Shown in pieces: positions 62,738 to 64,000 of a DNA stretch of 64,000 bases. The notes below the pieces were generated by a model. That model did no database searches. It saw nothing but the letters and a program-made list of their open reading frames with translations, and was not told the origin of the DNA. The position numbers were made by a program, and so were the translations under genes. How positions within the stretch are numbered: position 1 is the first letter of the stretch; each line of letters starts with the position of its first letter. This DNA is from Sulfurospirillum cavolei (GTDB lineage Bacteria; Campylobacterota; Campylobacteria; Campylobacterales; Sulfurospirillaceae). The DNA lies in NCBI RefSeq assembly GCF_001548055.1, contig NZ_AP014724.1, positions 620,001 through 684,000 of the forward strand, given 5' to 3'.

Positions 62738-63602
62738 ACTTCTTCCTTTTTTCCCATAAACTTTTACGTGATATGCCTAATTTTTTCGAGAGCTCGGTAT
62801 CGGGGAATTTATGTTGAAAATTACAAATCACGTATTTCACGTAATCGTCGATACATAAAATATCGCCTTGATCCAAGATTTTACTGTCGCTGGTGATTTC
62901 GATCGTATTCAAGTCGCTCTCTTCGTTCGGGTCGGTACTGCATATGATAGCACGTTTGCCTTCGATCATAGCGTAGATTTTGAGTTTTTCGCTCTTTTTG
63001 AGGTTTTGAAGATCGACGATGTAGAGTAACTCCTCACTATCGGCACGGGTAATCTTTTCAAAGGCGTTAGGGTGCATCAACGAAATGAAGCTAAACGTTT
63101 CGTTTTGGGAATTGGCGTAGTTAAAGACAAGGGCGTCGGCATGTTTTTGAAAGTTCGTTTTAATCAAGATCGGAAATTTCGTTTTTTTATCCAAAGGCTC
63201 TAAATGCGCGCTACTAAAGAGGTTCTTAACATACTCCTTGTAGGTCTCGTTCTCTTTTTTGAGGCTTTTAAATTGGTTGAGATGTTGAAGTTTGCGAATC
63301 AACTCTTCGATCATAAAAGGTTTTTGGATATAGTCGCATGCACCGGCTTTGATCGGGTTGGTAACGGTGTCGTTGCTGATATAGGAGATCATTAAAATAA
63401 TAATAGATGCACGGTGCTTTTCGATGACGGGGTAAAAATTTTGTCCCGAAATATTCGTAGAGAGTAAAATTGCGTCGTACTTTTCATCTTTGAGCGCGTC
63501 TTTAATGCTGGTAGCGATTTCACAGATATGCCCGATTTCCATTAACTTAGAGGCGATACTTTGAGCGAGGTAAATCTCATTTTCAACGATTAAAATCTTC
63601 AT
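62715..63602 (-). CDS. Atypical response regulator with Fis-type DNA-binding end
   Basis: The 295-residue protein has a receiver domain lacking the phospho-Asp: the position after AILL is Ser48 (LLSTNISG), and the acidic pocket is Glu7-Asn8 instead of Asp-Asp. Lys94 is kept. A middle region (about 125-250) may be a degenerate AAA-like domain without Walker motifs. It ends with a Fis-type helix-turn-helix (LSKKLGISRKSLWEKRKKYGI). It lies between ispDF and sat as in C. jejuni (Cj1608). It overlaps sat by 23 nt. Probably not phospho-controlled. Confidence 0.75.
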   Translation of the reverse strand: MKILIVENEIYLAQSIASKLMEIGHICEIATSIKDALKDEKYDAILLSTNISGQNFYPVIEKHRASIIILMISYISNDTVTNPIKAGACDYIQKPFMIEELIRKLQHLNQFKSLKKENETYKEYVKNLFSSAHLEPLDKKTKFPILIKTNFQKHADALVFNYANSQNETFSFISLMHPNAFEKITRADSEELLYIVDLQNLKKSEKLKIYAMIEGKRAIICSTDPNEESDLNTIEITSDSKILDQGDILCIDDYVKYVICNFQHKFPDTELSKKLGISRKSLWEKRKKYGINKKK

Positions 63603-64000
63603 CTATTCTTCCAATCATAGTATTTTAACGTAGCCGTTGCACTGACCGCAACACCTTCTTTTCTGCCCACGAATCCCAATTTTTCCGTTGTCGTCGCTTT
63701 GACGTTGACGTGAACGGGCGCAATGCCTAAAATATCGGCAAGGCAAAAGCGTATGGGATCTTTAAAACCGCTTAGCCTTGGAAATTCCGCCATGACCGTA
63801 AGATCGCAATGAGTGATCGTAAAACCGACTTTGGCTAAAAAGGAGCATACTTCGCGTAAGAGTATTTTCGAATCGATATTTTTATACCGTAGATCGTTAT
63901 CGGGAAAGAGTTCGCCGATGTCGCCGGCTCCCGCTGCGCCTAAAAGCGCGTCGATTAAAGCGTGAATTGCCACATCGCCGTCGGAATGTGCTTTAAAGCC
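63599..64000 (-). CDS. ispDF: 2-C-methyl-D-erythritol 2,4-cyclodiphosphate synthase domain (ispDF, cut by the window)
   Basis: The visible ~130 residues are the C-terminal IspF domain: HSDGDVAIHALIDALLGAAGAGDIGELFPD and KATTTEKLGFVGRKEGVA. IspF makes MEcPP in isoprenoid synthesis; in Campylobacterota it is normally fused to IspD (ispDF), but the N-terminal half lies beyond the window. It overlaps the regulator gene by 4 nt. Confidence 0.88.
   Translation of the reverse strand, partial: GFKAHSDGDVAIHALIDALLGAAGAGDIGELFPDNDLRYKNIDSKILLREVCSFLAKVGFTITHCDLTVMAEFPRLSGFKDPIRFCLADILGIAPVHVNVKATTTEKLGFVGRKEGVAVSATATLKYYDWKNR

Noticed and set aside
1-64000. Frequent CGATCG/GATC strings as a special motif
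   Set aside because: They are common but spread evenly in coding regions and fit base and codon composition; I could not show enrichment by eye.

Overview
The window looks like chromosomal DNA of a Campylobacterota (Epsilonproteobacteria) species, most likely Sulfurospirillum or a close relative. Gene order matches blocks I know from Campylobacter jejuni: hisH-hisA; cheY-prmA-ftsH-psd-like-pssA; der-aroK-trpS-serS-pflB; kdsA-ribH-nusB-pyrF; and ispDF-response regulator-sat-pgpA. Genes are tightly packed with many 1-13 nt overlaps. No rRNA and no CRISPR array are visible, and there is one tRNA (Ser-GCU). The genus is an inference from synteny and protein style, not from a search.

Layout. 1-8.5 kb: histidine synthesis, chemotaxis (CheY), FtsH, phospholipid genes, then leuA behind a candidate Leu-rich leader peptide. 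8.5-16.1 kb (minus strand): flagellar-motor protein PflB, serS, trpS, aroK, der and an MscS channel. 16.2-23.3 kb: EamA permease, kdsA, an ovothiol synthase (ovoA), ribH, nusB, pyrF, an AsmA-like protein and a 47-residue unknown. 23.4-25.2 kb: tRNA-Ser followed by an AT-rich pair encoding a membrane-anchored Mrr-type nuclease and a PLD-type nuclease. 25.4-31.3 kb: LpxR-like lipid A deacylase, RND/MMPL exporter, TonB-dependent receptor. 31.7-36.1 kb: TolC-MacA-MacB-type tripartite exporter with split ATPase and permease. 36.2-40.8 kb: LysE exporter, AraC regulator, Sel1 protein, EF-hand protein, GGDEF protein. 40.9-43.9 kb (minus): cytochrome bd oxidase with a tiny third subunit and a DUF4492 protein. 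44.55-44.92 kb: four 92-bp tandem repeats with compensatory changes. 44.9-48.6 kb: MscS, DUF2798, RMD1-like, proC, dacA. 48.8-54.7 kb: a molybdate/tungstate locus with modE, modA, a Mop protein, modB, modC, a second binding protein and permease, and modD. 54.7-56.4 kb: yigZ, yceI, pgpA. 56.43-61.56 kb: a 5.1-kb integrative element. 61.5-64 kb: sat, an atypical response regulator and the 3' part of ispDF.

Main points for a second look. (1) The 9-mer CTTACATGT occurs about 17 times (both strands, counted by eye), in several reading frames, and once as an inverted pair forming a terminator. It resembles a DNA uptake sequence and is absent from the integrative element. (2) The 92-bp repeats carry substitutions that keep base pairing, so they look like tandem structured RNA. 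(3) The integrative element entered the 3' end of sat and supplies a synonymous copy of the last codons of sat; it separates sat from pgpA, which were probably 7 nt apart. (4) That element carries two diverged copies of a ~140-nt structured element around a zinc-ribbon gene, plus a filamentous-phage-type replication protein. (5) The leuA leader region has a promoter, two mutually exclusive hairpins and a 32-codon Leu-rich peptide.
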